Part shown: positions 33,453 to 41,545 of the stretch, piece by piece
Numbering within the stretch: the first letter of the stretch is position 1
How the letters are laid out: each line of letters opens with the position of its first letter
Assembly: GCA_012959275.1 (NCBI GenBank)
Contig: DUDM01000061.1
Coordinates: forward strand, 1 to 55,024
Direction of reading: 5' to 3'
Source of the DNA: Candidatus Poseidoniales archaeon
GTDB taxonomy: Archaea; Thermoplasmatota; Poseidoniia; Poseidoniales; Poseidoniaceae
DNA: 55,024 nt
The notes under the pieces: model-generated
Seen by the model: only the letters and a program-made list of their open reading frames with translations
What the model was told of the DNA's origin: nothing
The model's database searches: none
Position numbers and translations under genes: made by a program

Positions 33453-34874
33453 CTACCAGGTCCTCCAACTATCGTCTCTCCTTTTAGGAGGGCTTGGCCA
33501 CCATCGCCATTTTTTCTCTGGATTCCAATTTTCATTCAATAAACTCGATGCTGCCAGCAATCCGCTTCGAACTGCTCCTTCCATCGTTGAGGGCCAGTCG
33601 GTATTTGTCCATGCTCCTGCGATGTAGATGCCATCTTTTGCAATCAAATCTTGGCTCAATCGGTATTTTTCACTTCCAGGAAGAGGAGCAAATGTCGCCT
33701 TACGGTTGCGGATTACAACAAATGAATCGGGTTCATTCCATAAATGGGGGTAGGTTCCTTTTACAACTCTTCGATATTCCTCAAGGAATTGTTCATCGTC
33801 CCAGTCCAGCCATTTATCACCGCAACTAATCGGAACAGAAACCCATTGGCCAATACCTTCAGGCATTTTCTCTTCATCAATTTCAGAATTCTTATTGAAC
33901 AGCATTTGGATTATCGGTTCATCAACACAAACTGCAAAAGTGAATGATTTGGGTAGAACTTCAGCGGAATGTAATGCATGGATTCCAATCAATGACCGAT
34001 ACTCTAAATGGTCTACTGCTTCAACAATTTCAGAGAACTCTGATAGTAATCTCCCTGTCAAGTGATGTGGTAGTGCTACAACAATCTTTTCACATGAAAT
34101 GATTTCTTTACTCAAGCATACTTTAAGCCCATTTTCTTTTGAAATTGAATTTACTTTAGTAGACAATTTCACCTCTACTCCCGATTCTTCAAGTGTTCTC
34201 AAAAGATGGGGGTGTAATGAATCTGAAAGGTCCGAGGTGAATGCCCCTACATCGAAGGCATGCGCATCACCGAATAATCCGCGCTGGAAAAGGAAAGCAG
34301 AGAGGGCTGCACTCGCTTGTGAAACAGGAATATTCAATGCTGCGAGAACAAAGAACCCCCAGAAGCGATCTATGGCTCTTTGACTCTGACCTTTTTCTAT
34401 TAGCCATTGTTCAAAATTTAAGTCATCAAGGGCTGACATTTGTTCTGGAGTCATTTCTGATAATTCTTTGATGACCTTCCTCATTGCGATTTTATCAGAT
34501 AAACTAAGAAAAGGGAATTTAATCATTGAACCAGCCATATGGTTAGGAGGTTCTAGACGGCCATCGCTTAGTGAAGCGATTCGCCCCCCACCGACTTGCA
34601 AAAATGGCAAATCTGTTTTTGCTTGTAACTTGATGCTATCGCGGGCACCACACCTCGCTAATAATTGTAAAAAACAATCATATACGCGGAAGCAAGCATG
34701 CTGGCAATTATCGAGCAGCAAGCCGCTTTTCGGGTCCTTGATACTTGAGACTCTGCCGCCAAGTTGGGCTCTCGATTCAACTAGAATAACTTCGTCTTCA
34801 GGGGAGGAATCTGCGATAGCAAGGGCTGAGGCTACTCCAGATAGCCCCCCTCCTACCACAACGATGCGAGCCAT
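33453..34874 (-). CDS. hpnE: FAD-dependent hydroxysqualene oxidoreductase, HpnE-like
   Basis: 473 aa from the ATG at 34874; the track ORF begins at a TTG 25 codons earlier, outside the family. The dinucleotide-binding motif is RIVVVGGGLSGVASALAIA, then LVESRAQLGGRVSSIKDPKSGLLLDNCQHACF, which corresponds to the 'LDNGQH' block of HpnE. FPFLSLSDKIAM and the C-terminal GIYIAGAWTNTDWPSTMEGAVRSG complete the phytoene-desaturase-like fold. HpnE reduces hydroxysqualene to squalene. Being first in an hpnE-hpnC-hpnD set makes squalene the most likely product; carotenoid desaturation is the alternative for this fold. Confidence 0.87.
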   Translation of the reverse strand: MARIVVVGGGLSGVASALAIADSSPEDEVILVESRAQLGGRVSSIKDPKSGLLLDNCQHACFRVYDCFLQLLARCGARDSIKLQAKTDLPFLQVGGGRIASLSDGRLEPPNHMAGSMIKFPFLSLSDKIAMRKVIKELSEMTPEQMSALDDLNFEQWLIEKGQSQRAIDRFWGFFVLAALNIPVSQASAALSAFLFQRGLFGDAHAFDVGAFTSDLSDSLHPHLLRTLEESGVEVKLSTKVNSISKENGLKVCLSKEIISCEKIVVALPHHLTGRLLSEFSEIVEAVDHLEYRSLIGIHALHSAEVLPKSFTFAVCVDEPIIQMLFNKNSEIDEEKMPEGIGQWVSVPISCGDKWLDWDDEQFLEEYRRVVKGTYPHLWNEPDSFVVIRNRKATFAPLPGSEKYRLSQDLIAKDGIYIAGAWTNTDWPSTMEGAVRSGLLAASSLLNENWNPEKKWRWWPSPPKRRDDSWRTW

Positions 34875-35031
34875 ATTCCCAAACCGTTCGGAACTGCCAA
34901 AGTGAATCAACTCTTGCTTTGTCAACTCCCTTTTCCGCATCTTTTTCAACCCGAGTTAATTGGCTTCAGCAGGCATCTTGCGTAGCAAGCGTTTTACAAG
35001 GGCCGGAGACAGCAGGGGTTGGGGATGAGTC

Positions 35032-36558
35032 ATGCAGTGTACTTCCTGTGTTTCAGAGATTCCCGATGACAGTATTTTTTGCACTGAGTGTGGCTCTCGT
35101 CAAGATCTCTCAAAAGCTTCACTTCCGGGGCAAGTTGGCCTGGCTGGTGGAGAAGTATCAGGAGGCCGCGGATTTGGTGTTGTCAGTGGTGAAGCAATTC
35201 GCCAGGAAAGAGAGCAACAACAAATGCAGCAAGGACAACTACCCAGTGGAATCCTAGACCAAATAAACCAACAAAATGTACCACCTCAACAGTTTCCGCC
35301 CGACCATATGTTAGACCAAATGCAGCAAGGACATCAACCAGTAATTCAGGACCCTAATGCCCAACCGATGTCTTCTTTGCTAGACCAAATGGCGACCGGA
35401 ATTCCTTCATTAGACCAGCCACACCTAGATGCTGCTGCCATCGAAGCGGCTTCATTGCAAGGCATGCCTCAGCCTGATTTAGGTGCATTAATTCAAACTC
35501 CACAATCATTGCAGTCTACATACAACCCCTCTGTTAGTCCAACTGATGAGATGGTCAATAGATTGAGTATTGCTGAGAAGGAAATCAAGAATGAGCGTCG
35601 AGGTCAATGGCTGCAAATGAATCAAGATAGCGCTTCATCTGTACTTGCTCAAATCAGTGGTGAGTTACCTGCGCATTTACAAGAGGAGGCGAGTAAGGCG
35701 GCCGAATTCCTGAAAGAAACTATCGGGGGTGGTGAAAATGAAGCCAGCATCGATAAAAGTTTGTTGCGAAGAATGGCCGAAGTTTCAGTTCGCCGAGTTG
35801 CAAGGAAGCGCGGGGTAGCAGTTGAAACTCCACAATCTAAAACGGAGTCTGACTTACTAATTATCAATATCACTTATGTTGATGATGGCAGAGTATTGGA
35901 TACTCCTGAAGACCTTGCCCGTGCATTTCAACATGCAATTTCAACGGAATTAGCATTGAAAGGAATTGACCTATCTGCAGAAATCAACCTCTTCCGTTCC
36001 AAAGATGGTGAAGTTGAATTGGTTCATGGAAAGACTTCAACTCCTGAACCTGAAGACGAAGAGGAAATGTTTGCATGCGAAATGTGCGGAGGATTGGTAG
36101 TAGAATCTGATTCGAAGTGCAGTCATTGTGGTGCCGTATTTGAAGATGAAGTAGATGATTCATCCAATGGGCCTCCCGGCCCTGGAAGTAGGGGAAGCGG
36201 CCCACCGGGCCCCGGAAGTAGAGGCTCTGGTCCACCTAGCGGAGCCAGAGGTGGCCCATCAGGGCCAGCAAAGGGCGGTCCACCCGGTAGAGGCGGAGGC
36301 CCACCCGGTGGTGGTGGCGGCCCTTCAGGTCCTGGAAGAGGAGGTCCCTCACGTTCGGGTCCTCCCGGTGGTGGTGGCGGCCCTCCAGGTGGTCCAAAGC
36401 AAGGCGGTCCAGCCGGTAGAGGCGGTGGCCCTCCAGGTGGTCCAAAGCAAGGCGGTCCACCCGGTAGAGGCGGTGGCCCTCCAGGTGGTCCAAAGCAAGG
36501 CGGCCCCCCTGGCGGTCCGAAGAAAGGTGGCCCTCCAAGAAAGGGCCCACCGCGATGA
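35032..36558 (+). CDS. double zinc-ribbon protein with Gly/Pro-rich repeat tail
   Basis: 508 aa. A zinc ribbon at the N-terminus reads MQCTSCVSEIPDDSIFCTECGSR; a second ribbon lies near residue 345 as CEMCGGLVVESDSKCSHCG. Between them is a long Gln/Pro-rich linker followed by a helical, acidic domain containing LLRRMAEVSVRRVARKRGV. The final 130 residues are almost only Gly, Pro, Arg, Lys and Ser in GGPPG-type units, probably disordered and possibly RNA- or protein-binding. I recognise no family for the whole protein. It is preceded by a divergent hpn operon and ends convergently against sucD. The reverse strand of the tail gives a false Pro-rich ORF. Confidence 0.72.
   Translation: MQCTSCVSEIPDDSIFCTECGSRQDLSKASLPGQVGLAGGEVSGGRGFGVVSGEAIRQEREQQQMQQGQLPSGILDQINQQNVPPQQFPPDHMLDQMQQGHQPVIQDPNAQPMSSLLDQMATGIPSLDQPHLDAAAIEAASLQGMPQPDLGALIQTPQSLQSTYNPSVSPTDEMVNRLSIAEKEIKNERRGQWLQMNQDSASSVLAQISGELPAHLQEEASKAAEFLKETIGGGENEASIDKSLLRRMAEVSVRRVARKRGVAVETPQSKTESDLLIINITYVDDGRVLDTPEDLARAFQHAISTELALKGIDLSAEINLFRSKDGEVELVHGKTSTPEPEDEEEMFACEMCGGLVVESDSKCSHCGAVFEDEVDDSSNGPPGPGSRGSGPPGPGSRGSGPPSGARGGPSGPAKGGPPGRGGGPPGGGGGPSGPGRGGPSRSGPPGGGGGPPGGPKQGGPAGRGGGPPGGPKQGGPPGRGGGPPGGPKQGGPPGGPKKGGPPRKGPPR
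36403..36498 (+). repeat. 48-base tandem repeat inside the Gly/Pro tail
   Basis: Two head-to-tail copies of a 48-base unit (36403-36450 and 36451-36498), each coding GGPxGRGGGPPGGPKQ, are nearly identical at the DNA level, with one or two differences. Shorter related units flank them. Near-identity at silent sites points to recent slippage or unequal crossing-over. Confidence 0.8.
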
Positions 36559-36580
36559 TTGTTATTCTTCAACTGATTAA

Positions 36581-37495
36581 TCAGCGAAGTCCTGCTTCTT
36601 TCAAAGCATTGAGTAAAACTTGTCCGATTTCAGATGGGTCCTTTGCAATATGAATCCCTGCGGCTTCAAAGGCTGCGAATTTATCCGCTGCTGTCCCTTT
36701 GCCACCTGAAATAATAGCACCTGCATGACCCATCCTCTTACCAGGAGGGGCTGTTGCACCGGCTACGAAACCGACTATTGGTTTGCTTACATTTTCATCG
36801 GCCCACTGAGCTGCGTCTTCTTCTGCAGTTCCACCAATTTCTCCAATCATAACTATGGCTTTGGTTTGAGGGTCGGCTTCGAAGGCCGCTAAACAATCGA
36901 TGAAACCAGTTCCATTGACTGGGTCTCCGCCAATACCAACACAAGTTGATTGGCCTTCATCGATGCTCATTGTTTGAGCAACTGCCTCATATGTCAATGT
37001 TCCAGACTTGGAGACGATACCGATTCTACCCTTAGCGTGGATATGACCCGGCATGATGCCGATCTTCGCACCACCGGTTTCACCTGGGGTGATGATTCCT
37101 GGACAATTTGGACCGATGAGGCGAACTCCAACTCGCTCGTTAACATAGGCTACGGCTTTGACCATATCGAGGGTCGGAATCCCTTCTGTAATGCAGATGA
37201 CCACTCCTTCTCCTTTACTGCGGTCGAATGCATCAGCGGCTTCCATTATCGCTTCAGCAGCAAATGGAGGTGGAACATAGATTACGCTTGCATCAGCATC
37301 GGTTGCTTCTACAGCATCCAAAACGCTGTCGAACACTGGGATGTTGTCCAAGACAATTTGGCCACCTTTGCCCGGAGTTACTCCTCCAACTATGTTGGTA
37401 CCATACTCGATCATCATTTCAGCGTGAAACATTCCTTGCTTACCTGTAATTCCTTGGACCAGTACTTTTGCGTCTTCTTCAATCCAAATTGCCAT
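36581..37495 (-). CDS. sucD: succinyl-CoA synthetase alpha subunit
   Basis: 304 aa from the ATG at 37495, which overlaps the sucC stop (TGATG). The CoA-binding domain shows [34 protein letters not shown]. The ligase domain shows [14 protein letters not shown] and the phospho-histidine loop [18 protein letters not shown]. With SucC it interconverts succinyl-CoA and succinate while making ATP or GTP, a TCA-cycle step. Length and motifs are standard. It ends 22 bases from the convergent zinc-ribbon gene. Confidence 0.97.
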   Translation of the reverse strand: MAIWIEEDAKVLVQGITGKQGMFHAEMMIEYGTNIVGGVTPGKGGQIVLDNIPVFDSVLDAVEATDADASVIYVPPPFAAEAIMEAADAFDRSKGEGVVICITEGIPTLDMVKAVAYVNERVGVRLIGPNCPGIITPGETGGAKIGIMPGHIHAKGRIGIVSKSGTLTYEAVAQTMSIDEGQSTCVGIGGDPVNGTGFIDCLAAFEADPQTKAIVMIGEIGGTAEEDAAQWADENVSKPIVGFVAGATAPPGKRMGHAGAIISGGKGTAADKFAAFEAAGIHIAKDPSEIGQVLLNALKEAGLR

Positions 37496-38706
37496 CACAC
37501 ACCACCTCCGATTAGTTGAACTATTTTTTGAGCACCTTCGGCTAAGGTTTCAACGGAATGGATGTCAAGGCCACTTCCACTCAGAATATTTCGGCCTTCT
37601 TGAAAGTTCGTTCCAGATAACCGAACTACCAGTGGAACTTCCAGACTTAATGATTCAGTTGCTGCTATAATTCCGCGTGCGATGATATCACAACGCATTA
37701 TTCCGCCGAAGATATTGACCATGATGCCTTTCACATTGGGGTCATCAAGAATAATTCCAAAGGCGGTCTTAACCGCCTCTTCATCAGCACCTCCTCCAAC
37801 ATCTAGGAAGTTCGCTGGGTCGCCACCATAGAGTTTGATTACATCCATTGTAGCCATTGCAAGGCCAGCCCCGTTGACTAAGCAACCGATTTCCCCATCT
37901 AGTTTGACATATGATAAACCGGCTTGTTCGGCTTTAATTTCGGTTTCTTCCTCTTCAGCAAGGTCGCGCATTTCGTTGAATACATCTGGGTGGCGGAAGA
38001 ATGCGTTTTCGTCAAAACTGACTTTTGCATCAAGGGCAATGATTTCATCATTTTCGGTTCGTACTAATGGGTTAATTTCAACCATGGCGCAATCTTTTGA
38101 GACGAATAATCCATACATCGCACGCAACATCTTTGCGAATGAGCGAGAGGCCATTTTTGAAAGTCCGAGTTTTCTTGCTAAATCTCCAATTTGGAAACCA
38201 AGTAGACCAGCATTTGGGTCGACCCATATCTTGTGAAGTAATTCGGGAGTGTTCTCAGCAACCTCTTCTATATCCATTCCACCTTCGGTAGATGCCATTA
38301 TTAGAACAGATTTTTCTTCTCTGTCTACCAACAGTGCGAGGTAATATTCATGAGCAATTGAGCAACCTGCCTCGATGTATAGGTTTTGAACGAGTTTACC
38401 TTCTTCTCCGGTTTGCTTAGTGACTAAGACATTGCCCAGCATATTGCTCGCTTGTGATTCTACATCTTCACGAGAGCGGGCTAAATGAACTCCTCCTTGC
38501 ATCACCATTTCACGGGATTGAGGGTCGATAAGAGTGCCTTTTCCTCGCCCACCCGCATGGATTTGACATTTTACAGCAACAATGCTTGAGCCAAGTGTAT
38601 CCCAGCCTGCAAGCGCTTCTTCAACTGAAGTTGCGTGAACGCCCTGTTGCACACTGATTCCATGTTTTGCAAACAATGCCTTTCCTTGGTATTCATGAAT
38701 ATTCAT
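37495..38706 (-). CDS. sucC: succinyl-CoA synthetase beta subunit
   Basis: 403 aa from the ATG at 38706, the family start [19 protein letters not shown]; the track ORF adds 18 residues upstream. The ATP-grasp domain includes [16 protein letters not shown] and [16 protein letters not shown]. The C-terminal part has [34 protein letters not shown] and [14 protein letters not shown]. It is the nucleotide-binding partner of SucD, and the two coding regions overlap by one base, so they are translated together. The intergenic region to the divergent nucleotidyltransferase is about 100 bases and should hold promoters for both. Confidence 0.97.
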   Translation of the reverse strand: MNIHEYQGKALFAKHGISVQQGVHATSVEEALAGWDTLGSSIVAVKCQIHAGGRGKGTLIDPQSREMVMQGGVHLARSREDVESQASNMLGNVLVTKQTGEEGKLVQNLYIEAGCSIAHEYYLALLVDREEKSVLIMASTEGGMDIEEVAENTPELLHKIWVDPNAGLLGFQIGDLARKLGLSKMASRSFAKMLRAMYGLFVSKDCAMVEINPLVRTENDEIIALDAKVSFDENAFFRHPDVFNEMRDLAEEEETEIKAEQAGLSYVKLDGEIGCLVNGAGLAMATMDVIKLYGGDPANFLDVGGGADEEAVKTAFGIILDDPNVKGIMVNIFGGIMRCDIIARGIIAATESLSLEVPLVVRLSGTNFQEGRNILSGSGLDIHSVETLAEGAQKIVQLIGGGV

Positions 38707-38810
38707 GTCTCTCGCCGAACCTGCGACCGATAGGTCCTCCTTGAACATCGCGCCCATCACACATCAGCGGGTGACAAGTCACTTGAACCACGTCAGACCC
38801 CCCACTGACC

Positions 38811-39812
38811 ATGTCAATGCAGGTAGTGGTGCTGGCTGGGGGTATTGGAAGTCGTCTACGACCTTGGACTAACTCCATCCCAAAACCTCTTCTTCCTCTC
38901 TTGGATATGACCTTGGTAGAGCAAGTAGTCTCTGGGATTCCTACTGAATTAGTTGACCAGGTAATCATCGCTGCCGGATACAAAGTGTCGCAGATGAGGG
39001 AATACTTCTCAAAGGCGGATTTAGATTATGATGTTGTTATCGTACCTGAAGATGTACCATTGGGAACGGGTGGGGCTTTGAGGAATTGTATGGATCATGT
39101 CAGTGGAACCTTTGCTTGTTTTAATGGCGACGTAATATCATCGCTCGATGTCGGTGCGATGTTAAATCAACATAAACAAATGAGTGTACAAGGAACACTT
39201 GGATTATGGGAGGTTGAGGACCCAACAAGATTTGGAATCGTCGGATTGGATGATAACAAAATGATTACTAGATTCAAGGAAAAACCCAAGCCTGAGGAGG
39301 TATTTAGCAATTTAATCAACGCTGGTTCCTATATCCTTGAGGAGGAAGTCTTTGCCATGATGCCTGAAGGTAAATTTAGCATCGAGAGGGAGATTTTCCC
39401 AATATTAGCAGAGCAAGGTGAGTTGAGCGGATTTCCATTTGAGGGTTATTTTATCGACGCCGGCACTCCAGATTCATGGCTTGATGCAGTAGAGGTTGCA
39501 GTCGCTAATTCACGGCATAATGCAGGTCAAGTGGTAGATGGTTCTTGGTTTGCATCACAACCATCAAAAAATGTCCAAGGTGGAAGTATGATTTCAGATT
39601 CTGTCGAAATCCAAGAGAATTGTTCCCTCACTAGAAGTTCAATCCTCAGTGGTGCAACAATTGGCCGCTCCTCGAAAATAGAAAACTGTTTGATTGGCAA
39701 CAATGCATTCATCGGTGAAGAATGTTCATTGGAGGGAGTTATAGTCGCCCATGATGGAAATGTACCAGCTGGAACAAGTCTGTGTGGAGGAACTTGGCCG
39801 CCCTCAGATTGA
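38811..39812 (+). CDS. sugar-1-phosphate nucleotidyltransferase with left-handed helix tail
   Basis: 333 aa. The nucleotide-binding signature is VVVLAGGIGSRLRPWTNSIPKPLLPLLD, followed by GTGGALRNCMDHVSGTFACFNGDVI, ATP/GTP-sugar pyrophosphorylase features with the metal Asp in FNGDV. The FKEKPKPEEV and NAGSYILEEEVF blocks are typical of mannose-1-phosphate guanylyltransferase or glucose-1-phosphate thymidylyltransferase-like enzymes. The C-terminal 90 residues form hexapeptide-like repeats (SDSVEIQENCSLTRSSILSGATIGRSSKIENCLIG). Activated sugar for glycans or S-layer glycosylation is the likely product. The exact sugar cannot be told. The start may instead be the Met at residue 3. Confidence 0.9.
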   Translation: MSMQVVVLAGGIGSRLRPWTNSIPKPLLPLLDMTLVEQVVSGIPTELVDQVIIAAGYKVSQMREYFSKADLDYDVVIVPEDVPLGTGGALRNCMDHVSGTFACFNGDVISSLDVGAMLNQHKQMSVQGTLGLWEVEDPTRFGIVGLDDNKMITRFKEKPKPEEVFSNLINAGSYILEEEVFAMMPEGKFSIEREIFPILAEQGELSGFPFEGYFIDAGTPDSWLDAVEVAVANSRHNAGQVVDGSWFASQPSKNVQGGSMISDSVEIQENCSLTRSSILSGATIGRSSKIENCLIGNNAFIGEECSLEGVIVAHDGNVPAGTSLCGGTWPPSD

Positions 39813-39837
39813 ATAATCGGAACCTCGGCGCAGGTCT

Positions 39838-40509
39838 ATGTCCAAACCGCTGATTGTAGTCAATTTCAAAACTTATGAATCCGCACACGGCCTTGCCGCA
39901 GTTGAATTAGCAAGGGCAATGGAAGTCGTCAACACTGAAGTCGAGACTGCAGAACTCGTTGCTGTCGTCAGTGCATTCGATTTAGCATCAGTCATTGCAG
40001 CTGCACCTACTCTTGACGTTTGGACCCAACACCTTGACCCAGTTGGATTTGGCTCCAACACCGGCTGGTTACATCCTTCAACTGCAATTCAGCATGGAGC
40101 ATCTGGAACAATAATCAATCATGCAGAACACAAGGTTTCAATTGAGCACGTAAAGGAATTGATTTCCCAACTCCCTATTGATTTCCCAGTATGCGCTTGT
40201 GCTGCCGATTTAGATGAAGCAAAGGCATTAGCAGCACTTTCTCCAACAATGATTGCAGTTGAACCTCCTGAATTAATCGGCGGAGATATCTCGGTAACCA
40301 GTGCTGACCCAGCAATTGTATCAGATACAGTTAGTCTAGTAAATTCGGTGAATCCACAAGTTGTAACTCTTTGTGGAGCAGGAGTAAAGAATGGGCAAGA
40401 TGTTTCAACCGCAATCGAATTGGGGACCTCTGGAGTATTGCTCGCAAGCGGAGTAACTAAGGCTGAAGACCCTTTGTCGGTTCTTCGTGACCTAGTATCA
40501 AGCCTTTGA
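39838..40509 (+). CDS. tpiA: triosephosphate isomerase (archaeal type)
   Basis: 223 aa, the short archaeal form. Catalytic and substrate residues are present: VVNFKTYESAHG (Asn and Lys), the His in INHAEHKVS, and the Glu in AVEPPELIGG. The phosphate-binding ending LCGAGVKNGQDVSTAIELGTSGVLLASGVTKA is complete. It interconverts dihydroxyacetone phosphate and glyceraldehyde-3-phosphate in central carbon metabolism. The gene begins 25 bases after the nucleotidyltransferase stop and its last 12 bases overlap the 3' end of the convergent nuclease-like gene. Confidence 0.97.
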   Translation: MSKPLIVVNFKTYESAHGLAAVELARAMEVVNTEVETAELVAVVSAFDLASVIAAAPTLDVWTQHLDPVGFGSNTGWLHPSTAIQHGASGTIINHAEHKVSIEHVKELISQLPIDFPVCACAADLDEAKALAALSPTMIAVEPPELIGGDISVTSADPAIVSDTVSLVNSVNPQVVTLCGAGVKNGQDVSTAIELGTSGVLLASGVTKAEDPLSVLRDLVSSL

Positions 40510-41502
40510 ATTAACATATGCCTGCTCAGCTGCGGCTTGCAGTAACTTTGCACTCTCCATATCTTTCCCGCCTGGGCATGTGAATCGAAAGCCACAGTCC
40601 TTGCAACGCCATTTTTTTTCAGCAAGAGGAATTCTATCGAGGTTGAGCATAGGCCCAGCACTACGCACTAAAGTCCTAGCAGCCGAAATATCTGAGCGTA
40701 TCATTTGTCGAAGTATTTCAGTATCGTTCTTTTTCACCTGCCGTCGCCAAGTCCTCCAACCCTTTTTCTTTGAATGTGAAATACGGGCAATTTCGTAGGA
40801 TTCTTCGCTATCAGGCAAGGTCGGTTCTTCAAGAGCCCATTTGACCATTCCTAGAAGTTCAACTTCTCTCGCTGCATCTGGAAGGTGTTTCCAAGAATCA
40901 CTCAATAGTCGAATCAATACCCAGCGTTGAGGTCCTTTAATGATTAAATCGGGAGTCAAGTAGGCTAGGCCTTCCTCGGTTCTCGATAATTCGAACGGGT
41001 CAAGGGGTTGCCATTCTCCTGAAAATCTACAAGAAAGTAATTCACCAATTAACGGATGATTTAGAGCCCGACGAAGGATCAAATCGCCATCTTCGAGCAA
41101 TCTTGCAATGGAGTCAGGAGTTGGAGTTCTGTATAGAGCAGTTGGCCTTTGCAGACGACTTTGTAATTTCGCCATCTCATCCTGTTGAGAAGAGATACTA
41201 CGTTGGAAGCGTCGTTCCATCTCGCAATGTGCTGTATTGATGGACCAGCAAATTCCAGCATGAGCATCGAGCATCCAGGCTCTCAAAGTGTCCTTAACTG
41301 CACGTTTCAACAATTCATTTGCCGGAGCCCAGCGGCCTTGTTTCCACAACCAACGGCGTGGTCTATCCAGCACCTGACGGCCACCTCTTCCTGCAACGTA
41401 TTGTAGTAAATAGCGGCGAGGACAAGATTGAATCCAACGGCTTCTACTTGCACTCCAAACGGGAACCCAATTTCGTGCTTGTTGCTTCACTTCGCTGACC
41501 AT
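40498..41502 (-). CDS. RecB/Cas4-like paralog, catalytic residues lost
   Basis: 334 aa, related to the pair at 16662 and 18620 but without OB domain. WSASRSRWIQSCPRRYLLQYV is the N-terminal cluster-Cys block, and WRCKDCGFRFTCPGG is the C-terminal one, so the Fe-S framework is kept. The metal site is not: TPDLIIKGPQRWVLIRLLSDS occupies the place of GELDMLL...VVDIKSG, replacing the D-x-K with I-R-L. It should therefore be nuclease-dead and may serve as a structural subunit of the active paralogs. It ends with a 12-base overlap of the convergent tpiA. An independent, unrelated WxxxC-protein is the alternative but less likely. Confidence 0.65.
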   Translation of the reverse strand: MVSEVKQQARNWVPVWSASRSRWIQSCPRRYLLQYVAGRGGRQVLDRPRRWLWKQGRWAPANELLKRAVKDTLRAWMLDAHAGICWSINTAHCEMERRFQRSISSQQDEMAKLQSRLQRPTALYRTPTPDSIARLLEDGDLILRRALNHPLIGELLSCRFSGEWQPLDPFELSRTEEGLAYLTPDLIIKGPQRWVLIRLLSDSWKHLPDAAREVELLGMVKWALEEPTLPDSEESYEIARISHSKKKGWRTWRRQVKKNDTEILRQMIRSDISAARTLVRSAGPMLNLDRIPLAEKKWRCKDCGFRFTCPGGKDMESAKLLQAAAEQAYVNSKA

Positions 41503-41545
41503 GAAGAGAAATCAATAACGTCAAGGGTATTGAAGAAGGCGGTCC

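Noticed and set aside
36123-36572. 149-aa Pro/Gly-rich ORF on the minus strand
   Set aside because: It is the antisense of the GGPPG tail of the real gene at 35032 and has no independent support.
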